This document shows, piece by piece, positions 1 to 12,555 of a stretch of DNA of 64,000 nucleotides (positions are counted from its first letter, which is position 1; each line of letters opens with the position of its first letter). The stretch covers positions 744,001 to 808,000 of the forward strand of contig OZ245872.1 in the NCBI GenBank assembly GCA_965229345.1, read 5' to 3'. The notes under the pieces were generated by a model. The model saw only the letters and a list, made by a program, of their open reading frames with translations. It did no database searches and had not been told where the DNA came from. The stretch is from PBB1 sp965229345. Lineage in GTDB: Bacteria; Pseudomonadota; Gammaproteobacteria; Burkholderiales; Burkholderiaceae_C. The position numbers and the translations under genes were made by a program.

Positions 1-419
1 GCGCGGCCACGTATTTCGTCGATGTGATGCGGTCCACACAACATGGTGCGCCCTTCGATGCCGCCGCCGTGCGCGTGGAGGCGCTGGCCTGTCGCGACTG
101 GCTGGCGGCCGAACTGGTGCGTGCGCCGGCATCGCCCGACGAGGCCTGGGACGCAACGGTGGTCATCACCCACTTCGCACCCAGTGCGCGCAGCACCGAC
201 CCACGCTACGGCAAGCAGCCCGGCACCGCCAGCTTCTGCAACGCCGACGATGCGCTGCTGCCGCACGCCGATCTGTGGATTCACGGCCACCTGCATTGCC
301 GGCACGACTACCGGGTGGCGCACGATGCCGGCGAGACCCGCGTTGTCTGCAATGCCCGCGGCCACAGCCGCAAGGGCGAGGCCGATCACTACAACGGGCT
401 GCTCACCCTCGAGGTGTGA
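1..419 (+). CDS. Metallophosphoesterase, 3' part only
   Basis: C-terminal part of a calcineurin-like metallophosphoesterase. The reading frame is open from base 3, so the gene begins left of the window. Visible motifs are VITHFAPS and, near the end, GHLH within LWIHGHLHCRHDY. These are the last two metal-binding blocks of the family, whose Asn and His residues coordinate the two-metal centre. The start and the N-terminal D-x-H block lie outside the window. Proteins of this small cytoplasmic group often hydrolyse phosphodiesters or nucleotides, but the substrate cannot be told from this fragment. The gene ends 15 bases before the convergent TetR gene. Confidence 0.8.
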   Translation, partial: AATYFVDVMRSTQHGAPFDAAAVRVEALACRDWLAAELVRAPASPDEAWDATVVITHFAPSARSTDPRYGKQPGTASFCNADDALLPHADLWIHGHLHCRHDYRVAHDAGETRVVCNARGHSRKGEADHYNGLLTLEV

Positions 420-434
420 GCCGTGGCGGTGGCC

Positions 435-1046
435 TCAGCTGCGGCCGCCCAGCCCGTCGAAGCAGGTCGACAGCAGCAGCTCGATGATGCGTTCGTCGGA
501 ATGCTGGCCCGACAGTTTCAGCACGCCCAGCACCGGATCGCAGGCCCGCGCGAACAGCGTGTAGAGCACCACCTCCGGTGGCAGCTGGGGGTTGAGGTGG
601 CCGGCGGCCTGGGCGGCGACGATCCAGGCACCCAGCTTGTCGCTGACCTCCATCAGCCGCTGCAGGTAGCCCGCATCGTTGGCCAACGCCGCGCGCAACG
701 ACGAGTTCTGCGCCGGCAGCGACGGCATCTCGCCGGCCAGCTGCACCTGCATCGACCAGCGGGCCACGGCCCGCAGGTGGTCGATCGCGCGGGCGGTGGG
801 GTGCGAGTCGAGTGTCGCGACGAAGGCCAGCGCCCGGTCGAGCAAGCGCACCATCGCGGCGGCGGCCAGCGCTTCCTTCGATGCGAAGTGCTTGTACAGG
901 CTGGCCTTGGCGATCCCGACATCGGCCGCGACCTCGTCGACGGTCATCAGGTCGTAGCCCTTTTCGGCCAGCAGGCGGTTCACCGAGGCAACGATCGCGT
1001 CTTCGCGCGCGCGAAGCATCTGTTCCTTGAACGAGGTGCGGGGCAT
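435..1046 (-). CDS. TetR/AcrR family transcriptional regulator
   Basis: A 203-residue one-component repressor-type regulator. The N-terminal helix-turn-helix is clear: MTVDEVAADVGIAKASLYKH, followed by FASKEAL. The C-terminal half is a variable ligand-binding and dimerisation domain. I start it at the ATG at 1046 (MPRTSFKEQ); upstream extension reads as low-complexity Arg/Thr sequence. There is no Shine-Dalgarno site, but a TACACT hexamer lies six bases upstream of the ATG, which fits a leaderless transcript. It is divergent from the PaiB-like gene at 1171, and the shared intergenic region holds short repeats that could be operators. The ligand is unknown. Confidence 0.88.
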   Translation of the reverse strand: MPRTSFKEQMLRAREDAIVASVNRLLAEKGYDLMTVDEVAADVGIAKASLYKHFASKEALAAAAMVRLLDRALAFVATLDSHPTARAIDHLRAVARWSMQVQLAGEMPSLPAQNSSLRAALANDAGYLQRLMEVSDKLGAWIVAAQAAGHLNPQLPPEVVLYTLFARACDPVLGVLKLSGQHSDERIIELLLSTCFDGLGGRS

Positions 1047-1052
1047 CTTCAA

Positions 1053-1058
1053 AGTGTA
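1053..1058 (-). promoter_or_regulatory. Putative -10 box of TetR gene, leaderless geometry
   Basis: TACACT on the minus strand, six bases before the ATG at 1046. No purine-rich ribosome site lies between them. No canonical -35 is visible at 16-18 bases. Initiation 6-7 bases downstream would place the first transcribed base at the start codon. Confidence 0.4.
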
Positions 1059-1065
1059 GAGGCCC

Positions 1066-1077
1066 GTGGTTGACCAC
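1066..1077. promoter_or_regulatory. Small inverted repeat between TetR and PaiB genes
   Basis: GTGGT-TG-ACCAC is a 12-base dyad just upstream of the TetR promoter box. A second element, CGATCGG, occurs twice as a direct repeat at 1123-1129 and 1141-1147, nearer the PaiB start. Either could be an operator for the divergent TetR regulator. This is inference from position and symmetry only. Confidence 0.3.
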
Positions 1078-1170
1078 ACCTGCGCTGCGAGCGATGGGGC
1101 AGCAAGACCTTGAGAGCCGATCCGATCGGTGCTGGTTCTACGATCGGAGGTTCTGGTTCGTCGCCTCGTC

Positions 1171-1830
1171 ATGTACCTGCCCTCCCATTTCGAAGAGTCT
1201 CGCGTCGAGGTGCTGCATCAGCTGATGCACACTCACCCGCTGGGCTTGCTGATCACGCAGTCGAGGCCCGATGCCGACGGTGCGCCGGCACCCATCGAGT
1301 CCAATGCGCTGCCGTTTCACCTCGACACCGCCCGCGGCCCGCACGGCACGCTGGTGGCCCATGTGGCACGTGCCAACCCGGTGTGGCGCGAGGCCCGCAC
1401 CGATGCCGAGGTGCTGGTCGTCTTCCAGGGGCCGCAGGCCTACATCTCGCCAGGCTGGTACGCGACCAAGGTCGAGACCGGCAAGGTGGTGCCGACCTGG
1501 AACTACGTGCTGGTCGAGGCGCGCGGCCGGCTGACCGTGCGCGACGACGCGGCCTGGGTGCATGCGCTGGTGTCGAGCCTGACCGACCTGCACGAGGCCT
1601 CCCGCCCGGCGCCGTGGAAGGTCACCGATGCGCCGGCCGACTACATCGCAGCGACCCAGCGCGCGATCGTCGGCATCGAAATCGAGCTGACCTCGCTGAA
1701 AGGCAAGTGGAAGGTCAGCCAGAACCGCTCGCCGGCCGACCGTGCCGGTGTGGTCCAGGGACTGACGTCCGTCGGCCGCGCAGACGCGGCGACACTGGTC
1801 GATGCGCACGGCCCGAAGCCTTCGACCTGA
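1171..1830 (+). CDS. PaiB-type FMN-binding negative transcriptional regulator
   Basis: A 219-residue protein of the PaiB/FMN-binding split-barrel family, named after the Bacillus subtilis protease and sporulation repressor PaiB. The canonical N-terminus MYLPSHFEESR begins at the ATG at 1171 and fixes the start, with GGAGG at 1146-1150 upstream. Family blocks include PLGLLIT, PIESNALPF, GTLVAHVARANP and the YISPGWYATK/VPTWNY segment. Members bind flavin and often sit beside regulators; the physiological substrate or target is not known here. It is divergent from a TetR gene, which may control it. Confidence 0.88.
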   Translation: MYLPSHFEESRVEVLHQLMHTHPLGLLITQSRPDADGAPAPIESNALPFHLDTARGPHGTLVAHVARANPVWREARTDAEVLVVFQGPQAYISPGWYATKVETGKVVPTWNYVLVEARGRLTVRDDAAWVHALVSSLTDLHEASRPAPWKVTDAPADYIAATQRAIVGIEIELTSLKGKWKVSQNRSPADRAGVVQGLTSVGRADAATLVDAHGPKPST

Positions 1831-1840
1831 ACCCGTTTCG

Positions 1841-2581
1841 ATGATGAAGCTCCTGACCCTGACCCTCGCCGGCCTGATCGCCACCGCCACCTTTGCCCCC
1901 GCGGCCCATGCGGCGCCGCCCTTCGAGGACACGCTGGCCCAGCGCCTGCAGGCCTGCACCGCGTGCCACGGTGAGCAGGGCCGCGCTACTTCAAGCGGCT
2001 ACCAGCCGCGGCTGGCGGGCAAGCCGGCCGGCTACCTGTTTCATCAGCTGCTGAATTTCCGCGACGGCCGCCGTGACTACGGGCCGATGACCGCGCTGGT
2101 CGACCCGCTCAGCGACGCCTACCTGCAGGAAATCGCCGCCCACTTCGCGGCGCTCGAGGTGCCGTACCCCGCGCCACAACCGTCCACCGCGTCGCCGGCC
2201 ACCTTGCAACGTGGCGAGCAGATCGTTCGGCAAGGCGATGCGGCGCGCGGCGTGCCGGCCTGCAACCAGTGCCACGGCGACACGATGATGGGCGTGGCCC
2301 CGGCCATCCCCGGCTTGCTGGGCCTGCCGCGCGACTACGTCAATGCGCAGCTGGGCGCCTGGCGCAGCGGCAAGCGCCGCGCGCAGGCGCCCGACTGCAT
2401 GGCGCATGTCGCCCAGCAGCTGAGCCTGGCCGACATCGATGCGGTCTCGCAGTGGCTGGCGGCCCAGCCGGTGCCGCCCGGTGGCAAGCCCTTGGCGCAG
2501 CTGCCCGACGGGCACAAGCTGCCAGCCACCTGCGGTGGCGTCAGCGCCGACGCGGCCGCCGCAGCGGGAGCGGTGCGATGA
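1841..2581 (+). CDS. Periplasmic diheme cytochrome c (c4-like)
   Basis: A 246-residue exported electron carrier. Residues 1-24 form a Sec signal peptide ending AAHA before APPF. Two CxxCH haem-attachment sites are present: C39-C42-H43 in the N-terminal domain and C141-C144-H145 in the C-terminal domain, in the tandem class I arrangement of c4-type cytochromes. The Met ligands probably lie in GPMTALV and the C-terminal repeat. The stop codon overlaps the ATG of the next cytochrome gene (ATGA, 2578-2581), so the two are co-translated. Together they look like the electron-transfer subunits of a membrane dehydrogenase, but no catalytic subunit is adjacent. Confidence 0.88.
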   Translation: MMKLLTLTLAGLIATATFAPAAHAAPPFEDTLAQRLQACTACHGEQGRATSSGYQPRLAGKPAGYLFHQLLNFRDGRRDYGPMTALVDPLSDAYLQEIAAHFAALEVPYPAPQPSTASPATLQRGEQIVRQGDAARGVPACNQCHGDTMMGVAPAIPGLLGLPRDYVNAQLGAWRSGKRRAQAPDCMAHVAQQLSLADIDAVSQWLAAQPVPPGGKPLAQLPDGHKLPATCGGVSADAAAAAGAVR

Positions 2582-3909
2582 GCGGCGGCGGATTCCTGCG
2601 CTGGCTGCTGGTGGGCGTGGTCGCGGTCGGTGCGCTCGCCGCCGCGGTGCTCGCGCTGAACCTGCGCGGCGAAGGCGACCTGAGCGCCGAGATCGCCGCG
2701 GCGCAGCCCATGATCCAAGGTGCGTCCCAGCCGGCCAGTGCCGAACTGCTGGCGCGCGGCGCCTACCTCGCGCGGGCTGGCAACTGCATGGCCTGTCACA
2801 CCGCGCGCGGCGGCGAGCCCTATGCCGGCGGGCGCGGCATCGACACGCCGTTCGGCACCGTCTACAGCAGCAACCTGACGCCCGACGAGCAGACCGGCCT
2901 GGGCCGCTGGTCGGCGCCGGCCTTCTGGCGCGCGATGCACCACGGGCGCTCGGCCGACGGCCGGCTGCTGGTGCCGGCCTTTCCGTACACCAGCACCACC
3001 CAGGTCAGCCGTGCCGACTCGGATGCGATCTACGCCTACCTGCGCAGCCTGCCGCCGGTGTCGCAACCGGCCCGGCCGCACGACCTGCGCTTCCCGTTCA
3101 ACACCCAGGCCGCGCTGGCCGTCTGGCGTGCGCTGTACTTTCAGCCCGGCGAGTTCCAGCCCGACGCGGCCCGTTCCGCCGAATGGAACCGTGGCGCCTA
3201 CCTGGTGCAGGGCCTGGGTCACTGCAATGCCTGCCACGCGCACCGCAATGCGCTGGGCGGCACGACTGGCCCGTTGGACCTGGGCGGCGGCCTGATCCCG
3301 GTGCAGAACTGGTACGCGCCGTCGCTGACCGATGCGCGCGAAGCCGGCGTGGCCGATTGGGCCGAGACCGAGATCGTGGCGCTGCTGAAGACCGGCGTGG
3401 TCGATCGCCATGGCGCGCTGGCCGTGGCCTCGGGCCCGATGGGCGAGGTGGTGCTGCGCAGCACCCAGCACCTGAGCGATGCCGATCTGGGCGCGATGGC
3501 GGTCTACCTGAAGACGCTGGGCGAGCCGCCAGCAACAACGCTTGCACCGGCCGAGCCGGGCCCGGCTGCGCCCGCCGATCCGCACGGTGCCAAGCTCTAC
3601 ACCGACCACTGCGCCAGCTGCCACGGCGAGCGCGGCGAGGGCGTCGCTGGCGCCTACCCACCGCTGGCTGGCAACCGCGCGGTGACGATGGCGGTGCCGG
3701 CGAACCTGGTGCGCATCGTCCTCGAAGGCGGCTTCGCCCCGGCCACCACCGGCAATCCGCGCCCCTACGGCATGCCGCCCTTCGCGCAGACTTTCAGCAA
3801 CGACGACGTGGCGGCGCTGCTGACCCACCTGCGCCGAAGCTGGGGCCACCGGGCCGAGGCGGTGACGCCCGTGGACGTCAATCGGTACCGGGACCCTGGC
3901 GCGCGCTGA
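2578..3909 (+). CDS. Membrane-anchored triheme cytochrome c
   Basis: A 443-residue protein with an uncleaved N-terminal anchor (residues 7-28) and three CxxCH sites at C70-C73-H74, C216-C219-H220 and C345-C348-H349. Three tandem class I haem domains on one anchor are typical of the cytochrome c subunits of PQQ-alcohol, gluconate or molybdo-aldehyde dehydrogenases, which pass electrons to ubiquinone or terminal oxidases. It is translationally coupled to the diheme cytochrome upstream. No dehydrogenase subunit is encoded nearby, so the partner enzyme is unknown. The gene ends about 43 bases before an IS110 remnant, leaving open that an adjacent partner was lost. Confidence 0.88.
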   Translation: MSGGGFLRWLLVGVVAVGALAAAVLALNLRGEGDLSAEIAAAQPMIQGASQPASAELLARGAYLARAGNCMACHTARGGEPYAGGRGIDTPFGTVYSSNLTPDEQTGLGRWSAPAFWRAMHHGRSADGRLLVPAFPYTSTTQVSRADSDAIYAYLRSLPPVSQPARPHDLRFPFNTQAALAVWRALYFQPGEFQPDAARSAEWNRGAYLVQGLGHCNACHAHRNALGGTTGPLDLGGGLIPVQNWYAPSLTDAREAGVADWAETEIVALLKTGVVDRHGALAVASGPMGEVVLRSTQHLSDADLGAMAVYLKTLGEPPATTLAPAEPGPAAPADPHGAKLYTDHCASCHGERGEGVAGAYPPLAGNRAVTMAVPANLVRIVLEGGFAPATTGNPRPYGMPPFAQTFSNDDVAALLTHLRRSWGHRAEAVTPVDVNRYRDPGAR

Positions 3910-3951
3910 GGGCGCGCAGCGCTGCTTCGATCAACGGCTGGCCGAAGCGGC

Positions 3952-4204
3952 GTTGCCGCGCTTGCCCGACAGCCGGTACGGCACGACGAACTTCGGGGGC
4001 ATCCAGATGAACTGTGTGGCCGTGCGCCATGAACAGCCGCGCCCATTGGTGCGCACCGGAGCACGCCACCATGCCGATCACGCATGGTGGCAGCGAGGCG
4101 ATTGCGACGTTCGGGCGCACCAGCTCGGGCTTGCCCGACTCGTTGACCCCGTGCACTGCAAAGACGTTCTTGGCGAGATCGAGGCCGACGTACAAAATGG
4201 CTAC
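3952..4204 (-). pseudogene. Decayed IS110-family transposase N-terminal fragment
   Basis: Minus-strand reading gives VAILYVGLDLAKNVFAVHGV, the start of the DEDD RuvC-like domain of IS110 transposases, followed by SLPPCVIGM and ACSGAHQWARLF. The fragment is clearly dead. No start codon directly precedes VAILYV. Roughly nine residues usual between VRPNVA and ASLPP are missing. One extra base after HTVHL shifts the frame, so that PPKFVVPYRLSGKRG is read one frame over. The match stops near 3952, well before the NDAADAAAI block and the C-terminal transposase_20 domain. No matching terminal end of the element was found. It marks an old insertion between the cytochrome operon and the orphan gene. 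Confidence 0.82.
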
Positions 4205-4335
4205 GAGCTTTCCCCTTCCGGATGAGTTGATGAGATTCGCAACCCCATCGTGGTATTCGTTGCCGACCACCGCTACGCGATCAGCTCGGGACGGGGAAGT
4301 TCCTTTCATTCGTTAAGCATCGCAAAGGCAGAACT

Positions 4336-5274
4336 ATGAGCGACTCAGCGAAAACAAAAGGCCAGCGATATGCCGAATTTCTCAAGACGCTGTCTCTGGA
4401 ACAGATCGCGCATGGAAACGAAGTAAATCGTATGAACGCCGAGGATGAATTCAGGCGCTTCAACGAACATTTCAATGCTGGAAGCTGCTACCTATGCAAA
4501 CGACCTCTTTCTTCATTCAGCAAGAGGCTTCCATGTCCGCATTGGCTTTTGAAGCCAAAGGGGTTCAAGAAGAACGATCTCCCCGCTGTGGCTGCACTCT
4601 ATGGCTTCTATCAAATTCAAGCCTTTCTGCGATGGGTAGCGAATCACGAGGCATTTGCCAAGAACATAAACGACCTCAAAGAAGAGGGAACGGGGAACAA
4701 GCTGTTCGAGGTAACGATCCGCTGGAAGAACATTGAATGGGCATTTGCTTGTACTGAATCCGACTACCAAGGTCACGCAACGTCACAGCATTCGAAGCAC
4801 CAGCACTACCACTTCCAAATGCGACTGGACGGCCGCCCTTTCATCAACTACAGCGACTTTCATCTGCCATTTAGCGAGATGGATGTCATCAATATTGAAG
4901 CGATGCGAGCTAATCCCGAAAAGATGAAACAGCGCTTCTCCTTTGGTGAAGGCATGAGCGATGTTCTATCCGACGAGACGGTTGAACTTCTCGTCAATAG
5001 CACCGTGCCTACAGATGAGGAAAGTGATGGAGCGATCAAACTTGACACCATCGTGATGGCAGAAGAAGGCAAGACCATAAGCGGCGACGATATCTACGCT
5101 CTTATCCAGGAAGCGAAGGTGAAGGGCGTCACCATGGCAAGCCTTATGCACAAGCTACCAAACGCTAGTACGCAAGTTATCGTTACGCCAGGGCCAGGCG
5201 TTGTAGAGCAAGCGCCGCGGGCGGGCAGAAAAAGCGATGCCTTGTATCTTTCCGAAGGCCGAAAAGAAGAATGA
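4336..5274 (+). CDS. Orphan hypothetical protein, horizontally acquired look
   Basis: A 312-residue protein that I do not recognise. Base composition and codon use (many A/T third positions) differ sharply from its GC-rich neighbours. An N-terminal region carries two CxxC-like pairs, CYLC near residues 52-55 and CPHW near 68-71, that could bind metal. The middle is rich in aromatic and His residues (a HSKHQHYHF segment), and residues 105-205 look like a compact globular domain. The C-terminus, from about residue 225, is acidic then basic and probably flexible. No signal peptide or membrane segment is seen. It follows an IS110 relic and stands alone, consistent with acquired cargo. Its function is unknown. 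Confidence 0.75.
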   Translation: MSDSAKTKGQRYAEFLKTLSLEQIAHGNEVNRMNAEDEFRRFNEHFNAGSCYLCKRPLSSFSKRLPCPHWLLKPKGFKKNDLPAVAALYGFYQIQAFLRWVANHEAFAKNINDLKEEGTGNKLFEVTIRWKNIEWAFACTESDYQGHATSQHSKHQHYHFQMRLDGRPFINYSDFHLPFSEMDVINIEAMRANPEKMKQRFSFGEGMSDVLSDETVELLVNSTVPTDEESDGAIKLDTIVMAEEGKTISGDDIYALIQEAKVKGVTMASLMHKLPNASTQVIVTPGPGVVEQAPRAGRKSDALYLSEGRKEE

Positions 5275-5408
5275 AGTCTGAAGCAGTCGAAGCCGATCAA
5301 TTCCGCGACACGCATCTCGCGGTCAGTCTCCGCCGCTATTGACGCGCCTTAAAGGGTAGTCAGCCACAGGAAGAAGACCAAAGCCTTCAAGACCGCCGCC
5401 AAAAAGCA

Positions 5409-5441
5409 AAAAGCCCCGAGCGCTCAACACTCGGGGCTTTT
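5409..5441 (-). terminator. Rho-independent terminator after ssb
   Basis: Perfect 12-base stem AAAAGCCCCGAG / CTCGGGGCTTTT with a nine-base loop, flanked by A- and T-runs on both sides. It can stop ssb transcription leftwards and also rightward readthrough from the orphan gene. Confidence 0.85.
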
Positions 5442-5468
5442 CGTTGTCCGGCTAGGCGACGGCAATTC

Positions 5469-5987
5469 TCAGAACGGTATGTCGTCGTCCATGTCGTCGA
5501 AGCCGGTCGACGACTTCGGCGCGGGTTTGGTCGGGGACGGGCGGTTTGCAGGTGCTGCGCTGCGTGGGGCGGGCGCGGCGCGGCTCTCGCTCCGGCCACC
5601 ACCACCCTGGTCGTAACCCGAATCGCCACCGGCATCGTTGCCGCCCATGCCTTCACGGCCGCCGAGCAGCTGCATGTTGTCGGCGATGACCTCGGTGGTG
5701 TAGACGTCCTTGCCGTCCTTGTCCTGCCATTTGCGGGTCTTCAGCCGGCCTTCGACGTAGACCGGGCGGCCCTTTTTCAAATACTCGCCAGCGATCTCGG
5801 CCAGGCGGTCGTAGAAGACGACGCGGTGCCATTCGGTTTCCTCGACCTTGTCGCCGCTGGTCTTGTCCTTCCAGTTGCGGGTGGTGGCGACGCTGATGTT
5901 GCAGATCGCGTTGCCGTTCGGGGTGTAGCGCACCTCGGGGTCGCGGCCCAGGTTGCCGATGAGGATGACTTTGTTGATCGAGGCCAT
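5469..5987 (-). CDS. ssb: Single-stranded DNA-binding protein
   Basis: A 172-residue SSB. The N-terminal OB fold (about residues 1-112) begins MASINKVILIGNLGRDPEVR, with the conserved WHRVVFYDRLAE block. A Gly/Ser/Pro-rich disordered linker follows, then the acidic tip DDDIPF that recruits replication and repair proteins, RecQ among them. The length is normal for Burkholderiales. SSB coats single-stranded DNA in replication, recombination and repair. The start has a GGAG site a few bases upstream. The gene is divergent from recQ, a known SSB-tail client, and ends at a strong terminator. Confidence 0.98.
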   Translation of the reverse strand: MASINKVILIGNLGRDPEVRYTPNGNAICNISVATTRNWKDKTSGDKVEETEWHRVVFYDRLAEIAGEYLKKGRPVYVEGRLKTRKWQDKDGKDVYTTEVIADNMQLLGGREGMGGNDAGGDSGYDQGGGGRSESRAAPAPRSAAPANRPSPTKPAPKSSTGFDDMDDDIPF

Positions 5988-6023
5988 GTGCGCTGCTCCG
6001 GAGGACGATTTCTGATCCGCCAG

Positions 6024-6029
6024 ATTATC
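6024..6029 (-). promoter_or_regulatory. Putative -10 box of ssb
   Basis: GATAAT on the minus strand, 36 bases before the ssb ATG. This leaves a short normal leader containing a GGAG ribosome site, unlike the leaderless candidates elsewhere in the window. No clear -35 is visible. Confidence 0.4.
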
Positions 6030-6076
6030 GACTTCATGCCGCCCTTACCATCGGCGTTCATGTTTTTGACTGCGCC

Positions 6077-8017
<1,941 letters not shown>

Positions 8018-8157
8018 ACGACGCCCGGCCCGGACCCCGTCTCAGGGCGTGCAGCCTGTCCATCCACGTGAACCCGGCTTGTGGCGCCGATGAGCGGTCT
8101 CTAAGCTCCAATGCGATTCATGTAAGACGATGTGTCCGTTCGTTGCAAAATTCCCTG

Positions 8158-9258
8158 ATGTCGACAATCACCCCACGGGTCGCCAGCCCTGTAACGTGGC
8201 TCCACGGCGCCAAGCGCGTCGTCTCGCTGACGGCCCTGATCGGCGCTTGTCTGTGCACCGAGGCGATCGCCCAGTCGTCCTCTGACAGCCCGCCTCCCGG
8301 AGGCACCGGCAAGAACTCCTGGACCTTCGGCATCGACAACGACTTCCTGGCCTTGAGCAGCCGCGATGCCGGCTATTCGGGCGGCTTCCTGTTCACGATC
8401 TCCGGGCCCGATGCGGCGGAAAACCTGGTGTCTCTCGACCCGGTGCTCGGCTTCCTGGACAGCTGGTGGCTGCCCGGTGCGACGCGCACCTCATCGAAAA
8501 CCGGCCTGCAGTTCGGTGCCCAGGCCTACACGCCGGAAGACAAGAAATCCCGCACGCCGATCTACAACGACCGGCCCTACGCGGGCCTGTTCTCGCTGAC
8601 CAGCACCCGCATGACCATCGCCGATGCCGGACAAGTGGCGTGGTCCTCGGCGTTCACCGTGGGTTTGCTCGGCACCTCGCTGGGCAAGCACCTGCACCGG
8701 GGTTTTCACAGCCTGATCGGCAGCCAGAAGCCCAACGGCTACAGCCACCAGATCTCCGAAGGCGGTGAGCCGACCCTGAAGTACACCGCACGGCGGCAGG
8801 GGCTGATCGCCAAGTACCGCTCGCTGGCGGGTGCGCGGGCCGACTTCAAGTGGGGCGCCGAAGCCAGCCTGGGCTACATGACCGAGGCCCGCGCGATGGT
8901 GTCAGGTCGCTGGGGCAAGTTCTCCACACCCTGGTGGTCGCTGTACCCCGAGCGCAGCGAGTATTACGCGCCCCCCGCCACCAGCATCGATGGCGACCTG
9001 TACCTGATGTACGGTGGCAGCGCCAGCCTGCGGGGCTACAACGTGCTGCTGCAGGGGCAGTTCCGGCATTCGGATGTCACCTTCTCGTCCAGCCAGCTCG
9101 AGCGGGTGGTGGGCGAGGCTTACCTGGGCGTCCTGTGGGGCATCACCCGCCAGACCAGCCTGAGCTACGTGGTCCGTTTCCAGTCGGCCGAGATCAAGAA
9201 CGGCCCGGGTGCGCGCGACACCTACGTCGGCAGCCTGTACCTGAACATCGGGTTCTGA
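8158..9258 (+). CDS. LpxR-like lipid A 3-O-deacylase (DUF2219), outer membrane
   Basis: A 366-residue exported beta-barrel of the LpxR/DUF2219 family. The signal peptide spans residues 1-39, ending AIA before QSSSD. Family marks are the Asn-Asp pair N61-D62 early in the first strand, GYSGG (usually YTNG), YTPED, DRPYAG at 138-143, and H184 in FHSLIG followed by PNGYSHQ. In Salmonella LpxR the corresponding Asn, Asp and His form the active site that removes the 3'-acyloxyacyl chain of lipid A. The last residue is Phe, as in outer-membrane barrels. Activity on lipid A is inferred from family. It stands alone between recQ and uvrA, with no Shine-Dalgarno site upstream. Confidence 0.78.
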   Translation: MSTITPRVASPVTWLHGAKRVVSLTALIGACLCTEAIAQSSSDSPPPGGTGKNSWTFGIDNDFLALSSRDAGYSGGFLFTISGPDAAENLVSLDPVLGFLDSWWLPGATRTSSKTGLQFGAQAYTPEDKKSRTPIYNDRPYAGLFSLTSTRMTIADAGQVAWSSAFTVGLLGTSLGKHLHRGFHSLIGSQKPNGYSHQISEGGEPTLKYTARRQGLIAKYRSLAGARADFKWGAEASLGYMTEARAMVSGRWGKFSTPWWSLYPERSEYYAPPATSIDGDLYLMYGGSASLRGYNVLLQGQFRHSDVTFSSSQLERVVGEAYLGVLWGITRQTSLSYVVRFQSAEIKNGPGARDTYVGSLYLNIGF

Positions 9259-9329
9259 GCGCTGCGTGGCGGCGGCCCTTCGGCCCGCGCGAGCGGTCCG
9301 TATGATGGCCGGTTACCCCTGCGCAGCCG

Positions 9330-12299
<2,970 letters not shown>

Positions 12300-12315
12300 G
12301 GATCAGCGGGAGGGT

Positions 12316-12391
12316 TGGTGCGCCCGGCTGGGATCGAACCAGCAACCCCTGCCTTCGGAGGGCAGTACTCTATCCATTGAGCTACGGACGC
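12316..12391 (-). tRNA. tRNA-Arg (anticodon CCG)
   Basis: A complete cloverleaf on the minus strand. The 5' acceptor arm GCGTCCG pairs with CGGGCGC, allowing one G-U. The D arm is GCTC..GAGT. The anticodon stem CTGCC/GGCAG encloses loop CTCCGAA with anticodon CCG (12356-12358), reading CGG codons. The T arm is GCTGG-TTCGATC-CCAGC. Discriminator A is followed by an encoded CCA (12316-12318). It lies just after uvrA on the opposite strand and decodes a codon common in this GC-rich genome. Confidence 0.95.
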
Positions 12392-12401
12392 AACGCCGCC
12401 G

Positions 12402-12407
12402 ATTGTA
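12402..12407 (-). promoter_or_regulatory. Putative -10 box of tRNA-Arg
   Basis: TACAAT ten bases before the mature 5' end of the tRNA, giving a precursor leader of only a few bases. No clear -35. Confidence 0.4.
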
Positions 12408-12483
12408 GTGGGCGCCTCCGGCCGAGCAGCCGCGCGAGCCCGTCTGTCCTGCCACGCCGCCCTCCAGGCACCACCCCCGGCTT

Positions 12484-12489
12484 TATACT
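12484..12489 (+). promoter_or_regulatory. Putative -10 box for the diheme cytochrome gene
   Basis: TATACT in a locally AT-rich spot, upstream of a structured leader. A start about seven bases downstream would give a 5' untranslated region of roughly 115 bases. No good -35 hexamer is visible at 16-18 bases. Confidence 0.35.
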
Positions 12490-12503
12490 TGGCGGCTGTG
12501 CTG

Positions 12504-12555
12504 ACGCGGTCCGCTTCGGGTTGCGTCTCCGGGTCTTGCCGGATCCGGACCGCGT
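12504..12555 (+). promoter_or_regulatory. Long hairpin in cytochrome leader
   Basis: A perfect ten-base inverted repeat, ACGCGGTCCG (12504-12513) and CGGACCGCGT (12546-12555), encloses 32 bases. These can form an inner CCGG/CCGG stem at 12529-12542. It lies between the putative promoter and the start at 12613. It could be an RNA control element or a spaced protein-binding dyad. No T-run follows, so it is not a simple terminator. Confidence 0.5.

Noticed and set aside
2335..3849. 504-codon open frame opposite the triheme cytochrome
   Set aside because: Low-complexity Arg/Ala/His pattern, no signal peptide or domain; the cytochrome with three haem sites is real.
3910..5340. A larger genomic island or prophage around the orphan gene
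   Set aside because: No integrase, tRNA junction, direct repeat or phage gene found; only one foreign-looking gene and a transposase fragment.
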